A DNA stretch of 64,000 nt from Saprospiraceae bacterium (GCA_041392805.1 JAWKLJ010000001.1:3844001-3908000); one strand, 5' to 3'; positions 52,880 through 61,430 are shown, counted from the first letter of the stretch. Notes: generated by a model from the sequence alone, not told the origin. Translations and numbers: made by a program.

Positions 52880-54256
52880 ATGAATATTTGTATTTTATCA
52901 AACTTTACCAAAACTTATCTTTTTCACGAGGTGGCTAAGGAATTAGCAGGCCAGGCAATTAACACCTATTGGATAGCGACGAACCGGCCACTCTATGCAT
53001 TTTTAAAGGCGAATTATGGCGAAGACCGGGTGCTCTTGGTTAACCTCGAATACAGTGACAGCCCTTCCCTTACGGTCAAGGATTTTAAATTGAATGAGTT
53101 GATCTATGGCGATCGTTACTTACGTTTTAAGCCTACTGTGGGTTTTCGTTATTTGCGTCATATCCAGCAGCCTATTTATGATTTCATTAAAAAAAATGGC
53201 ATCAAAATGGTGTTGGGAGAAATAACCTGGTCACATGAAATATTAGTCCACCGGATGTGCCAACAATGTCCGGAATTAGATTGTCATTTTTTAAACCCTC
53301 ATGTAGTCAGGATACCTGGCGACCGTTTTGCCTTTTTTACAGATGAACGCCAGAGTCAATTTTTTGAACTTTGGCAAAAAGAGCAATGGAATGAGGAAGT
53401 TTTGACTGCCCAAAAACCAGATTACCTTAAGATTAATGATAAAATTGTTAAAAAATCGAGTTCGCTAGCTGGCCGCCTCAATCGCTTGAAGCGTTTTTTT
53501 ACCAATGAAAACATGGATCCACTGGATCCAACCCTTTTGCCCAATACGTACTGGCGATTACAAATTGCGGTTAAGCAAGAGTGGTACCGGGAAACTTATA
53601 AACTGGTGAAGCGAGTTCCATTTGAGCAGGTCAATGATAAGCCCTTTGTTTTTTTGGGTTTACACAAACAACCGGAGGCATCAGTAGACGTATTTGGCCG
53701 CTATTATGAAGATCAGTTGCAAAATATAAAGAACCTTTGGCGAGCCTTGCCAGAGGGGTGGAATTTGCTGATTAAGGAACATACCAATGCTATTGGTGAT
53801 CGTCCGCTTTCTTTTTATCGGTCACTAAAGGCACTTTCGGGTGTATATTTAGTGGAAGAAAAGACCAACTCCTATGAAATGATCAGACAGGCAGCGCTAG
53901 TCGCTACCATAACAGGTACTATTGCCTATGAGGCAGCGCTGATGGGGGTTCCGGCCGTCACTTTTGCGCCCACTTTTTTTAACCAACTGAGTCTTTGTCG
54001 GCACATTACCCTGGCGGATCTCGACCAGTACCTGTTATCTGATATTGCAAATGAATTGAAAGCCCAAGCAGACAATCGATCTGCCTTCTCTGCCTATCTT
54101 TATGCTAATTCATTAGCAGGTCGAATGATCGACCCCATTTCCGATAAGCGGTCGATTGAACCCGCTAACATTAAGCTTTTGGCCATAGGAATAGCAGCGG
54201 CAGCGCAAGTTTTAAAGAAAAAAAGACCGCGTTCTTTAAAAAACTTGACGATCTAA
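52880..54256 (+). CDS. Capsule/exopolysaccharide glycosyltransferase-like protein
   Basis: A 458-residue cytosolic protein. It starts MNICILSNFTKTYLFHEVAKEL, a GT-B-like Rossmann opening. The later block LLIKEHTNAIGDRPLSFYRSL is like the KEHP..G.RP.SFYR motif of capsule polysaccharide biosynthesis proteins (Capsule_synth family, KpsS/LipB-like), and TGTIAYEAALMGVPAVTF is the sugar-nucleotide binding region of the second domain. The sugar donor is not known. It follows the flippase after 27 bases and precedes the Wzy-like gene by 6. Confidence 0.75.
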   Translation: MNICILSNFTKTYLFHEVAKELAGQAINTYWIATNRPLYAFLKANYGEDRVLLVNLEYSDSPSLTVKDFKLNELIYGDRYLRFKPTVGFRYLRHIQQPIYDFIKKNGIKMVLGEITWSHEILVHRMCQQCPELDCHFLNPHVVRIPGDRFAFFTDERQSQFFELWQKEQWNEEVLTAQKPDYLKINDKIVKKSSSLAGRLNRLKRFFTNENMDPLDPTLLPNTYWRLQIAVKQEWYRETYKLVKRVPFEQVNDKPFVFLGLHKQPEASVDVFGRYYEDQLQNIKNLWRALPEGWNLLIKEHTNAIGDRPLSFYRSLKALSGVYLVEEKTNSYEMIRQAALVATITGTIAYEAALMGVPAVTFAPTFFNQLSLCRHITLADLDQYLLSDIANELKAQADNRSAFSAYLYANSLAGRMIDPISDKRSIEPANIKLLAIGIAAAAQVLKKKRPRSLKNLTI

Positions 54257-54262
54257 ACCAAG

Positions 54263-55501
54263 ATGAGGCAACTGGCAATAGCTTTATTAGTTACCATGAC
54301 TTATACGGGTATTAGTTTTGCCAATTTAGGGAAAGCGATGGTCACCCCTTTTCATTTGCTTATGGGGTTTTGTATTGCCTATGGGCTGATTCTTAGTCGT
54401 AAGCAAAGTACCTATACCTTTTTGACCCTGGTCATTTTTTTGATCTATGTACTGATCATTAATGGTATTCAATATCCTAATATTCGCTATACTTCGGTGA
54501 TTTATACCGTCGTATATGGCTTGGAAACAACTATTCTGTACAATATGCTCCGCCGTTGTAAGGCCAGTGATATCGTATTTGCTTTCCGCTTGATCATTTA
54601 TAGCTATGCGGCCAATCTTTTCCTCGGATTTGCCTTTGACACCATTGGGTTTCGGAATGCTTTTGTTTTGCAATACATCAAGGTCTATTATGCAGAAGGG
54701 GGAGGAGGAGGCCGACCTATGGGGTTTTCAAGTGAACCCTCCTATGCTACTTTTATGTTGAGCGTTGCCTTTATTTGTTATGCACATATGCGAGACCATG
54801 TACGAGATAAACCCATGCTAAAAGTGGCGATTGCCTACCTGATGTGCATTTTACTCACCAAGTCAGCATATGGTTTTATTTTTGTTGCAGTAAATGCGAT
54901 GGATTGGGCTGTAATATTTTATAAAAAAGGAGATGCTATGCTTCGCAAGCTGTTTCCTTATTTAGGGGTATTAGTAATTGTAGTCTTGGTTGTGTTTATG
55001 AAAAATTCGTCTAATGAAGTAGCAGAACGATTGTCGGCCGTATCGGAGGTCCTATTTGACCCGAACCTTGATGCTACTAAAAGAATGGTAAAACTACAGG
55101 AAACAGATGGCAGCGCCTTTGCCCGAATAGGTCCGACCTATATGTTGCTTACGGCAGGAGAAGAAAATAATATTAATTATTGGACGGGACAGGGGGCTGG
55201 TGCTGCCGGCGTCTTTCTGGCTGGTTTCATGGCAGGGATCATTGTAGACGAAGACACCGAAAAAATTGATACAGGGATCATCCCTGCTTTTTTCTTCGAT
55301 TATGGCATCATTGGATTCATACTGCTTGTGATATATCTCATCAATTGTTTTTACAATTTGCCCTTCCAGTTTTGGCTAATGTTTTTTTTGGTCCTACCTA
55401 ATGCCAATGTCAATACCCAATTGTTATGGTTTGCTATTCTTAGTTACACCTTCCTCTCTATTTGGAAGGTCCGCCCTGGTGCGCTTCCAGATTTTCAATA
55501 A
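54263..55501 (+). CDS. Wzy/O-antigen ligase-like polymerase
   Basis: A 412-residue protein with about 11-12 membrane helices and a long periplasmic loop of about 110 residues between the helix ending near 253 and the helix near 355, the layout of Wzy polymerases and WaaL ligases. Conserved features include YAEGGGGGRPMGFSSEPSYAT near residue 145, rich in Gly and Ser-Glu. It presumably joins repeat units in the periplasm. It is the last gene of this unit; a new promoter follows. Confidence 0.8.
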   Translation: MRQLAIALLVTMTYTGISFANLGKAMVTPFHLLMGFCIAYGLILSRKQSTYTFLTLVIFLIYVLIINGIQYPNIRYTSVIYTVVYGLETTILYNMLRRCKASDIVFAFRLIIYSYAANLFLGFAFDTIGFRNAFVLQYIKVYYAEGGGGGRPMGFSSEPSYATFMLSVAFICYAHMRDHVRDKPMLKVAIAYLMCILLTKSAYGFIFVAVNAMDWAVIFYKKGDAMLRKLFPYLGVLVIVVLVVFMKNSSNEVAERLSAVSEVLFDPNLDATKRMVKLQETDGSAFARIGPTYMLLTAGEENNINYWTGQGAGAAGVFLAGFMAGIIVDEDTEKIDTGIIPAFFFDYGIIGFILLVIYLINCFYNLPFQFWLMFFLVLPNANVNTQLLWFAILSYTFLSIWKVRPGALPDFQ

Positions 55502-55521
55502 AACCAATAAAAGTTGTTTCG

Positions 55522-55594
55522 CTACCAAAAAAAAAGCGATCCCTACCAAAAAAAGAAATAGGAGCCTACCTTCCTGATTTTAGGCCCATATTTG
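55522..55594 (+). promoter_or_regulatory. Putative LytTR-type operator and promoter 1
   Basis: CTACCAAAAAAAAA starts at 55522 and CTACCAAAAAAAG at 55543, so the TACCAAAAA cores are exactly 21 bp apart. CATATTTGTA (55587-55596), which fits TAnnTTTG except for its first base, lies 43 bp downstream of the second core. LytTR regulators bind 9-bp direct repeats two helical turns apart just upstream of a promoter. The same arrangement is at 56822-56892. It should drive the unit that ends with the Kazal/GEVED gene. Confidence 0.6.
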
Positions 55595-55599
55595 TATTG

Positions 55600-55842
55600 T
55601 CAACAGGGAATAACAATACTTTTAATTCCTACTGACAACAAAAACTATGAACAATTTTCTTTTTTCTTTTAGTCTTCGCAAAAGCCAATAGGGATAGCAA
55701 CACGTCAAATTCCCGCAGGCAACAAAAACTATGAACAATTTTCTTTTTTCTTTTAGTCTTCGCAAAAGCCAATAGGGATAGCAACACGTCAAATTCCCAC
55801 AGGCAACAAAAACTATGAACAAATTTTCTTTTCTCTTTTAGG
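55600..55842 (+). repeat. 84-bp tandem repeat with mini-ORFs
   Basis: Two complete 84-bp units begin at the ATGs 55647 and 55731 and differ at one base. A partial third unit starts at 55815, and a diverged tail of an earlier unit is at 55600-55646. Each full unit encodes ATG-initiated MNNFLFSFSLRKSQ followed by TAG, preceded by GGCAACAAAAACT. The third reads MNKFSFLF then stops. The array lies just downstream of promoter 1, so it would be transcribed in the 5' leader. Whether it is translated is unknown. Confidence 0.7.
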
Positions 55843-55889
55843 TTTTTCAAAACTTATACGCAAACACATTTCTGAACACACTAGGATTT

Positions 55890-55932
55890 GAGAGTGACTC
55901 TCTGGCCTTTATGTTGGAGAGCCTCTTTTTTT
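55890..55932 (+). terminator. Possible terminator or attenuator
   Basis: GAGAG (55890-55894) can pair with CTCTC (55898-55902), and that CTCTC can instead pair with GAGAG (55917-55921). The second stem is followed after four bases by TTTTTTT (55926-55932). The two pairings exclude each other, as in attenuators. Stems are only 5 bp, so a simple weak terminator is also possible. Confidence 0.35.
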
Positions 55933-55948
55933 AAGCCCCTTTTTTAAT

Positions 55949-56089
55949 TTGGACTTTTGACGCTTTTGGAAATTCTCTGTTCCCTGGCTAGAAGTGGGAA
56001 GTGGGAAGTCGGAAAAGTGGAAAATTGCGCTCCTGAGTCTTTCCGACTTCCGATTTCCGACTTCAAAACAGCGAATGTCAAAAGTCCAG
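55949..56089. repeat. MITE-like element B2 with perfect 7-bp flanking repeat
   Basis: A 141-bp element with terminal inverted repeats TTGGACTTTTGAC and GTCAAAAGTCCAG. It is flanked by the identical 7-mer TTTTAAT at 55942-55948 and 56090-56096. It closely matches B1 (13278-13423) in the opposite orientation. It sits between the T-run and the ATG of the Kazal/GEVED gene, in that gene's leader. Confidence 0.78.
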
Positions 56090-56118
56090 TTTTAATAAAT
56101 AATAAAAAAAAGAATATA

Positions 56119-56781
56119 ATGAAGCCTTTAAGTATTGTTTTCATATTATTTTTTTCTATCTTTGTTTCTGCTACTACAAAAGCCCATCAAGGCTTTTTTT
56201 TCACTCAGGATTCACTGCAACTAAGCTTACCACACCTCGAAGTAAATGACACTATTTTTTATGAACCTGTCTGCGGAAGCAATGGAAAGACATATATTAA
56301 TGCAGAGATGGCGCGCGAAGCGGGTATTCAGGACTGGCAACTGGGTTCCTGTGCTGATTATGAAACGATGCAGAGCGCTCTTCCGGGGGCTTTATGGATT
56401 AGCCAAGTTGAGGTGAATGAGTTATCACATTCTTCTGCTTTCGAACAAGAAGGTTATGCGAATTTCACCAATGTCATTTTTGAATTATTTACCAAGCAAG
56501 AAAACGATATTAGTCTAAGTAGCGAATTGGCTTCGGTGGATTGTCCGGTACAATGGACGATTTGGATTGACTTTAATGAAAATAGGCAATTTGAAGAAGC
56601 TGAGCGTGTTTTGCAAGCTGTTTCACAGGATACACAAATGCAATTTGAGCTTCCGGAAGGAATAGCTATCGACTATATTACCCGTATGAGAATCTGCCTG
56701 ACACCTATGCAAGCAACGATGGACTCAGGGATTTTGGAAATGGGGGAAGTGGAAGATTATGCGGTATATATTACTAAATAG
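56119..56781 (+). CDS. Secreted protein with Kazal-like and GEVED domains
   Basis: A 220-residue exported protein. The signal peptide is MKPLSIVFILFFSIFVSATTKA. A short Kazal-type region follows (YEPVCGSNGKTYINAEMAREAGI to GSC), the C-terminal half of a serine-protease-inhibitor domain. The rest matches the GEVED domain: QWTIWIDFNENRQFEEAERVLQ and the terminal LEMGEVEDYAVYI. It may act at the surface or in the matrix. The ATG at 56119 is preferred; a longer frame from 55957 is encoded largely by element B2 and is rejected. Confidence 0.8.
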   Translation: MKPLSIVFILFFSIFVSATTKAHQGFFFTQDSLQLSLPHLEVNDTIFYEPVCGSNGKTYINAEMAREAGIQDWQLGSCADYETMQSALPGALWISQVEVNELSHSSAFEQEGYANFTNVIFELFTKQENDISLSSELASVDCPVQWTIWIDFNENRQFEEAERVLQAVSQDTQMQFELPEGIAIDYITRMRICLTPMQATMDSGILEMGEVEDYAVYITK

Positions 56782-56821
56782 CCACCAGCAAAGTCGAAAT
56801 AAGAAAAAGCTAGATTGATTT

Positions 56822-56892
56822 TACCAAAAACCGAAGCATTTCTACCAAAAACCGAAAAAAAGCGTCAAAAAAGAGGATTAAAGACATATTTG
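56822..56892 (+). promoter_or_regulatory. Putative LytTR-type operator and promoter 2
   Basis: TACCAAAAACCGAA occurs at 56822 and again at 56843, exactly 21 bp apart. CATATTTGTA (56885-56894) lies 42 bp downstream of the second copy, the same geometry and the same -7-like sequence as promoter 1. The start of pseB is 130 bases further on. It probably drives the whole pseudaminic acid operon. Confidence 0.6.
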
Positions 56893-57025
56893 TACCATCA
56901 AAAAAGCAAGTAATCAAAAAAAGAACTTCAAGAAAGTTCCATTCCAGTAGCCACTTTACACTTGGTTTCTATTCAAAACTTCCTGGTCAAAGATTTAATT
57001 TTTTCACCCCTAATTTGCTTAAGTT

Positions 57026-58081
57026 ATGCTAAACTTAAATGCTAAATCTATTCTTGTTACCGGCGGTACAGGTTCCTTTGGAAAAAAATTCATTGAAACG
57101 GTTCTCCATCGTTTCCCCAAAGTAAAGAAGGTTGTTGTCTATTCCAGAGATGAACTCAAGCAGTATGAAATGTCCCAAACTTTTTCAACTGTCAAGTATC
57201 CTGCCATGCGTTATTTTATAGGAGATGTAAGGGACCAGGAGCGTTTGGTTCAGGCTTGCGAAGGTATTGATATTGTTATCCATGCGGCAGCCCTCAAGCA
57301 AGTACCTGCAGCTGAGTATAATCCGACCGAATGTATCAAAACGAATGTAAATGGATCACAACACATCATCAAGGCAGCCATAAGTAATAATGTTCAGTGC
57401 GTTGTTGCACTTTCGACCGACAAAGCGGCAGCCCCCGTCAATTTATATGGGGCAACTAAGCTGTGTTCGGATAAACTTTTTGTGGCTGCTAACAATATGC
57501 GTGGGGATCGCGATGTGCGTTTTTCGGTGGTGCGGTATGGCAATGTGGCGGGTTCAAGAGGGTCTGTTATTCCTTTCTTCTTGCAACAGCGAAACAAGGG
57601 ATATTTGCCCATCACCCATAAGGAAATGACTCGTTTTAATATTTCTTTGGAGGGTGGAGTCGCCTTGGTACTTTTTGCGATTGAAAATGCCATTGGTGGA
57701 GAAATTTTTGTTCCCAAATTGCCTTCTTATCTCATTGGAGATGTAGCAACAGCTATTGCACCTGATTGCGAACAGCGGATGGTTGGTATTCGCCCCGGGG
57801 AAAAATTGCATGAAGAGATGATTACGCAGGCTGATTCTTTTAATACCATCGAATTAGATAACCATTATGTGATCTGTCCTACCAATTTAAACTTCCAGGG
57901 GTTAGACAAAAACAATTACCTCAGCAATTACGCAGCATTTAATGCCAAGCCTGTTCCCGTCGGATTCAGCTATAATTCAGGCGATAATGCAGACTGGATG
58001 ACGGTTGAAGACATCCGCGAGGTGATAAAAACGCATGTTGATCCCCATTTTGAGCCTAATCAATTAGTCGAAGCAGTATAG
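57026..58081 (+). CDS. pseB: UDP-N-acetylglucosamine 4,6-dehydratase (inverting)
   Basis: The first step of pseudaminic acid synthesis: UDP-GlcNAc is converted to the 4-keto-6-deoxy-L-arabino sugar. The 351-residue SDR enzyme has the NAD loop ILVTGGTGSFGKKF near residue 9, the VFYSRDELKQYEM-like segment (VVVYSRDELKQYEM) typical of PseB, and the Y-x-x-x-K catalytic motif in NLYGATKLCSDKL. Genes for every later step follow in order. Related FlaA1-type dehydratases lack the rest of this set, so the assignment to PseB is strong. Confidence 0.92.
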   Translation: MLNLNAKSILVTGGTGSFGKKFIETVLHRFPKVKKVVVYSRDELKQYEMSQTFSTVKYPAMRYFIGDVRDQERLVQACEGIDIVIHAAALKQVPAAEYNPTECIKTNVNGSQHIIKAAISNNVQCVVALSTDKAAAPVNLYGATKLCSDKLFVAANNMRGDRDVRFSVVRYGNVAGSRGSVIPFFLQQRNKGYLPITHKEMTRFNISLEGGVALVLFAIENAIGGEIFVPKLPSYLIGDVATAIAPDCEQRMVGIRPGEKLHEEMITQADSFNTIELDNHYVICPTNLNFQGLDKNNYLSNYAAFNAKPVPVGFSYNSGDNADWMTVEDIREVIKTHVDPHFEPNQLVEAV

Positions 58082-58117
58082 TTGTCAATCCATTTATTTC
58101 CTACAAAATAGATCAGT

Positions 58118-59278
58118 ATGCAAAATATCCCCTATGGTAGACAGCACATTACCCAAGCAGATATCGATGCGGTGGTAAAAACCCTTCAATCGGATTGGTT
58201 GACCCAGGGGCCAGCTGTAGAAGCCTTTGAAGCGGCCTTCGCCGAATACATTGGTGCAAAATACGCTGTGGCAGTAACCAATGGGACTGCTGCACTGCAC
58301 CTTTGCACCATGGCATTGGAGGTCGAACCCGGCAATAAAGTCATTACGACCCCTATTACTTTTGCCGCATCAGCCAATTGTGTGCGCTATTGTGGCGGTC
58401 AAGTCGTTTTTGCGGATATTGACCCTGATACAGCTTTATTAGACATCAACAAGGTCAGGATACTACTGGAGAGTCACCCCAAGGGCACCTTTAGTGGTAT
58501 CATTCCAGTGGACTTTGCGGGTTATGCTGTGGATCTTGAGGCGTTCCGTGCATTGGCCGACGAATATGGGCTATGGATCATAGAAGATGCCTGTCATGCC
58601 CCCGGCGGTTTTTTTACCGACAGCAATGGACATAAGCAACAATGTGGAAATGGGGAATTTGCGGATTTATCCATTTTTTCTTTCCACCCAGTCAAACATA
58701 TCGCTTGTGGCGAGGGCGGGATGATAACCACTAACCGCAAAGACTTGTACGAAAAACTATTGGTGCTACGGACCCATGGGATTACCAAAGACCCCGGAAA
58801 ACTAACAGAAAACCACGGCCTTTGGTATTATGAAATGCAGGAGTTAGGCTATAACTATAGGTTATCAGACATCAATTGCGCCTTAGGGTTGTCTCAGTTA
58901 TCTCGTGCAGCAGATGGCTTGCAGAAGCGTCGAGCTTTGGCCCAAGCCTATGATCTGGCTTTTGAGCAAAGTGCGGTAAAACCCTTGCTGCCGCCTGTAG
59001 ATGGGGGACATGCTTATCATTTATATATCATCCAAACGGATGAGCGAAAGGAGCTATATGATTTGCTTCGTTCCCACGGCATTTATTGTCAGGTACACTA
59101 TATTCCCGTCCATCTGCAGCCCTATTATCAGCAATTGGGGTGGCGAAAAGGCGATTTGCCAATTGCCGAAGCCTATTATGAACGCTGTTTGAGTTTACCG
59201 ATGTTTCCGGAACTCACGGCCATACAGCAACAACAAATTATTGAACTAACTAAGACCAGTGTGTTATGCGAACTTTAG
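58118..59278 (+). CDS. pseC: UDP-4-amino-4,6-dideoxy-N-acetyl-altrosamine transaminase
   Basis: A PLP enzyme of the DegT/DnrJ/EryC1 family (386 residues) that aminates the PseB product using glutamate. Visible motifs are the N-terminal YGRQHITQADIDAV, the AVTNGTAALHLCTMAL region, VIEDACH-like IIEDACHAPGG, and the Schiff-base Lys in SIFSFHPVKHIACGEGG near residue 190. It overlaps pseF by 13 bases, so the two are translationally coupled. Confidence 0.92.
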   Translation: MQNIPYGRQHITQADIDAVVKTLQSDWLTQGPAVEAFEAAFAEYIGAKYAVAVTNGTAALHLCTMALEVEPGNKVITTPITFAASANCVRYCGGQVVFADIDPDTALLDINKVRILLESHPKGTFSGIIPVDFAGYAVDLEAFRALADEYGLWIIEDACHAPGGFFTDSNGHKQQCGNGEFADLSIFSFHPVKHIACGEGGMITTNRKDLYEKLLVLRTHGITKDPGKLTENHGLWYYEMQELGYNYRLSDINCALGLSQLSRAADGLQKRRALAQAYDLAFEQSAVKPLLPPVDGGHAYHLYIIQTDERKELYDLLRSHGIYCQVHYIPVHLQPYYQQLGWRKGDLPIAEAYYERCLSLPMFPELTAIQQQQIIELTKTSVLCEL

Positions 59279-59991
59279 CCATTATACCAGCCCGAGGCGG
59301 TAGTAAACGAATTCCACATAAGAATATTCGAAATTTTTTAGGGAAACCTATTATTGCGTATTCTATTGATACCGCTTTGGAGTCTGACCTTTTTGATGAG
59401 GTAATGGTTTCTACTGATGACGCCGTTGTCGCAGATGTAGCTACCAAGTTTGGCGCTAATATTCCTTTTCTGAGAAGTAAAAAGACCGCTTCTGACAATG
59501 CTACGACGGTAGATGTGTTGCTGGAAGTTCTCACTAAATACCAAGAGCAGGGTATCAATTTTCAGTATGCCTGCTGCATTTATCCTACGGCACCTTTCAT
59601 TTCCAACTATCGTTTGGAGGTGGCGCTGTTAAAAATGAAGCGTGAAAACTTGGATAGTGTTATTCCAGTCACACCATTCAGCTATCCTGTTCAAAGGTCT
59701 TTCACGATGATAGATGATAAACTAGAAATGATGATGCCCGAACACATGAATACACGTTCACAGGACCTAGATACGGCCTATCATGATTGCGGGCAATTCT
59801 ATTGGTTTGATGTAGAACGCTTGATGGCGTCTAAAAGCTTGATGACTCAAAACACCGGTGCGATTATTTTGCCCGAATTAGAGGTCCAGGATATCGACCA
59901 GGAAAGCGATTGGAAGCTGGCAGAATTAAAGTATCAACTTATTCATCAACTACATGACAACGAAAGTATTTCTAAGGGCCGACGGGCATAA
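59266..59991 (+). CDS. pseF: Pseudaminic acid cytidylyltransferase
   Basis: Activates pseudaminic acid with CTP to CMP-Pse, the last step before transfer. The 241-residue protein has the CMP-sialate-synthetase opening TLAIIPARGGSKRIPHKNIR and the IAYSIDTAL segment. IYPTAPFIS near residue 105 and the DVQDIDQESDWKLAE-like end (EVQDIDQESDWKLAE) are also typical. Its substrate is read from operon context, since NeuA and PseF share motifs. It overlaps pseG-H by 38 bases. Confidence 0.9.
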   Translation: MRTLAIIPARGGSKRIPHKNIRNFLGKPIIAYSIDTALESDLFDEVMVSTDDAVVADVATKFGANIPFLRSKKTASDNATTVDVLLEVLTKYQEQGINFQYACCIYPTAPFISNYRLEVALLKMKRENLDSVIPVTPFSYPVQRSFTMIDDKLEMMMPEHMNTRSQDLDTAYHDCGQFYWFDVERLMASKSLMTQNTGAIILPELEVQDIDQESDWKLAELKYQLIHQLHDNESISKGRRA

Positions 59992-61405
59992 CAAAATAGG
60001 CCTAGGGCATATTGTTCGTTCCTTGGCACTGGCAAAAATGTTGCAGCAGGACTTTGACTGCTATTTTTTAGTGCAGGAGCCAGGTGAAGCGATCGTTCGG
60101 ATGGTGAATGAGGCAGGATGCACCCTTATCGGGCTAAAAGCCAATACAGACCTTGAACAAGAGGCGCACCTTATCACGGATCGCTATTTGACAGGACAGG
60201 AAATTGTGGTACTGGATGGATATCATTTTACCACTACATATCAGGAGATTTTACGAAAATCAGCTTGTAAACTGGTGTGTATTGATGATATTCACCAAAC
60301 CCATTTTGTCGCTGATGTGCTTATCAACCATACGAGTGGCATCAAAACAAGCGCTTATAGCGCCGCTACACATACCCAGTTTCATCTTGGACTTGCATAT
60401 GCTTTGTTGCGACAACCTTTTTTAAAAGCTGCGCGACAAAAAAAGCGAAACCCACCAACAAGTGAAACGGTTGCCTTTATTTGTATGGGAGGTGCCGATC
60501 CCATCAACGCAACCTTACGGGCTTTGCAAAGTTGTGAGAAGAAGGCAAGTATACAAAGCTGTAAAGTCGTTATAGGTAGTGCTTATATGCATTTGGCATC
60601 GCTGGAGGCTTTTAAGCAGCAAAGCAGGTTGCAGATAAATCTATATGGTAATTTGTCGGCAGATAAAATGGTGGAATTGATGTCGACTTGCGATTTGGCG
60701 ATTTGCCCGCCCAGTACCGTTTCGCTTGAATACCTTTGCGTTGGGCATAAATTGTATCTGTTTCAAACGGCAGATAATCAATCCCACTTGTATCAATACT
60801 TGATTCATCAAGGCTTGGCCCTAGGGTGGGAAGATTTTGTTGGTGACAAGCGTGAACTGCAGCCATTCACCGCCATAGATGCAAGCGAATTAGATGGTTA
60901 CAGCGATAAACGTTTATTAAAAATTTTCCGTCAACTCGATTATGATCTCCATTGCCGGTTTCGACAAGCCCGGCCTGATGATATGCTTCAGTATTGGACC
61001 TGGGCCAATGATCCAGAAACCCGGATGCAGTCCTTCCAGAAGGATCCTATAAAGCTGGAAGACCATCGCCAATGGTATCAACAACAACTAGATAATCCCA
61101 AAATAATGCTTTATATCCTGGAATACAAAAATCAACCCATTGGTCAGGTCCGTTTCTCGGTTAACGGCTTTGCACTTTTAAATTATTCCATTGCCCCTGC
61201 TTTTAGAGGCAGGAGTTTGGGGACACATATGTTGCGCGGTGCCATCCAAAGACTACAAACGGACCTTCAAGAACCTATCAATGTGATAGGATATGTAAAA
61301 AAGGAAAATGAAGCATCTAATCGGGCTTTGACTCGTCTAGGCTTCCAAAGAGTGGCTCATGAAAAAGAAGAACAGTCCTTTAAATATTTATTAATAGCAG
61401 GTTAA
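59954..61405 (+). CDS. pseG: PseG-PseH fusion: UDP-sugar hydrolase plus GNAT acetyltransferase
   Basis: A 483-residue bifunctional enzyme. Residues 1-330 match PseG, which removes UDP from UDP-2,4-diacetamido-2,4,6-trideoxy-L-altropyranose: RADGHNKIGLGHIVRSLALA near residue 8, ICMGGADPINATL near 177, and CDLAICPPSTVSLEYLCVG near 238. Residues 335-480 are a GNAT domain like PseH, which acetylates the 4-amino group (WTWANDPETRMQSFQ, GQVRFSV, YSIAPAFRGRSLGTHML, ENEASNRALTRLGF). The two activities are adjacent in the pathway and usually encoded separately. One ATG at 59954 covers both, with no internal stop. Confidence 0.9.
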   Translation: MTTKVFLRADGHNKIGLGHIVRSLALAKMLQQDFDCYFLVQEPGEAIVRMVNEAGCTLIGLKANTDLEQEAHLITDRYLTGQEIVVLDGYHFTTTYQEILRKSACKLVCIDDIHQTHFVADVLINHTSGIKTSAYSAATHTQFHLGLAYALLRQPFLKAARQKKRNPPTSETVAFICMGGADPINATLRALQSCEKKASIQSCKVVIGSAYMHLASLEAFKQQSRLQINLYGNLSADKMVELMSTCDLAICPPSTVSLEYLCVGHKLYLFQTADNQSHLYQYLIHQGLALGWEDFVGDKRELQPFTAIDASELDGYSDKRLLKIFRQLDYDLHCRFRQARPDDMLQYWTWANDPETRMQSFQKDPIKLEDHRQWYQQQLDNPKIMLYILEYKNQPIGQVRFSVNGFALLNYSIAPAFRGRSLGTHMLRGAIQRLQTDLQEPINVIGYVKKENEASNRALTRLGFQRVAHEKEEQSFKYLLIAG

Positions 61406-61430
61406 TTAGGAACCCCCTAAATGTATAATT

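Noticed and set aside
55622..55850. Two overlapping minus-strand frames with a repeated MFIVFVACGNLTCCY-type peptide
   Set aside because: They are the translation of the 84-bp tandem repeat, whose length is a multiple of three; no start context, signal or family likeness.
55957..56118. N-terminal extension of the Kazal/GEVED protein
   Set aside because: Almost all of it is encoded by element B2, and a proper signal peptide begins at the ATG 56119.
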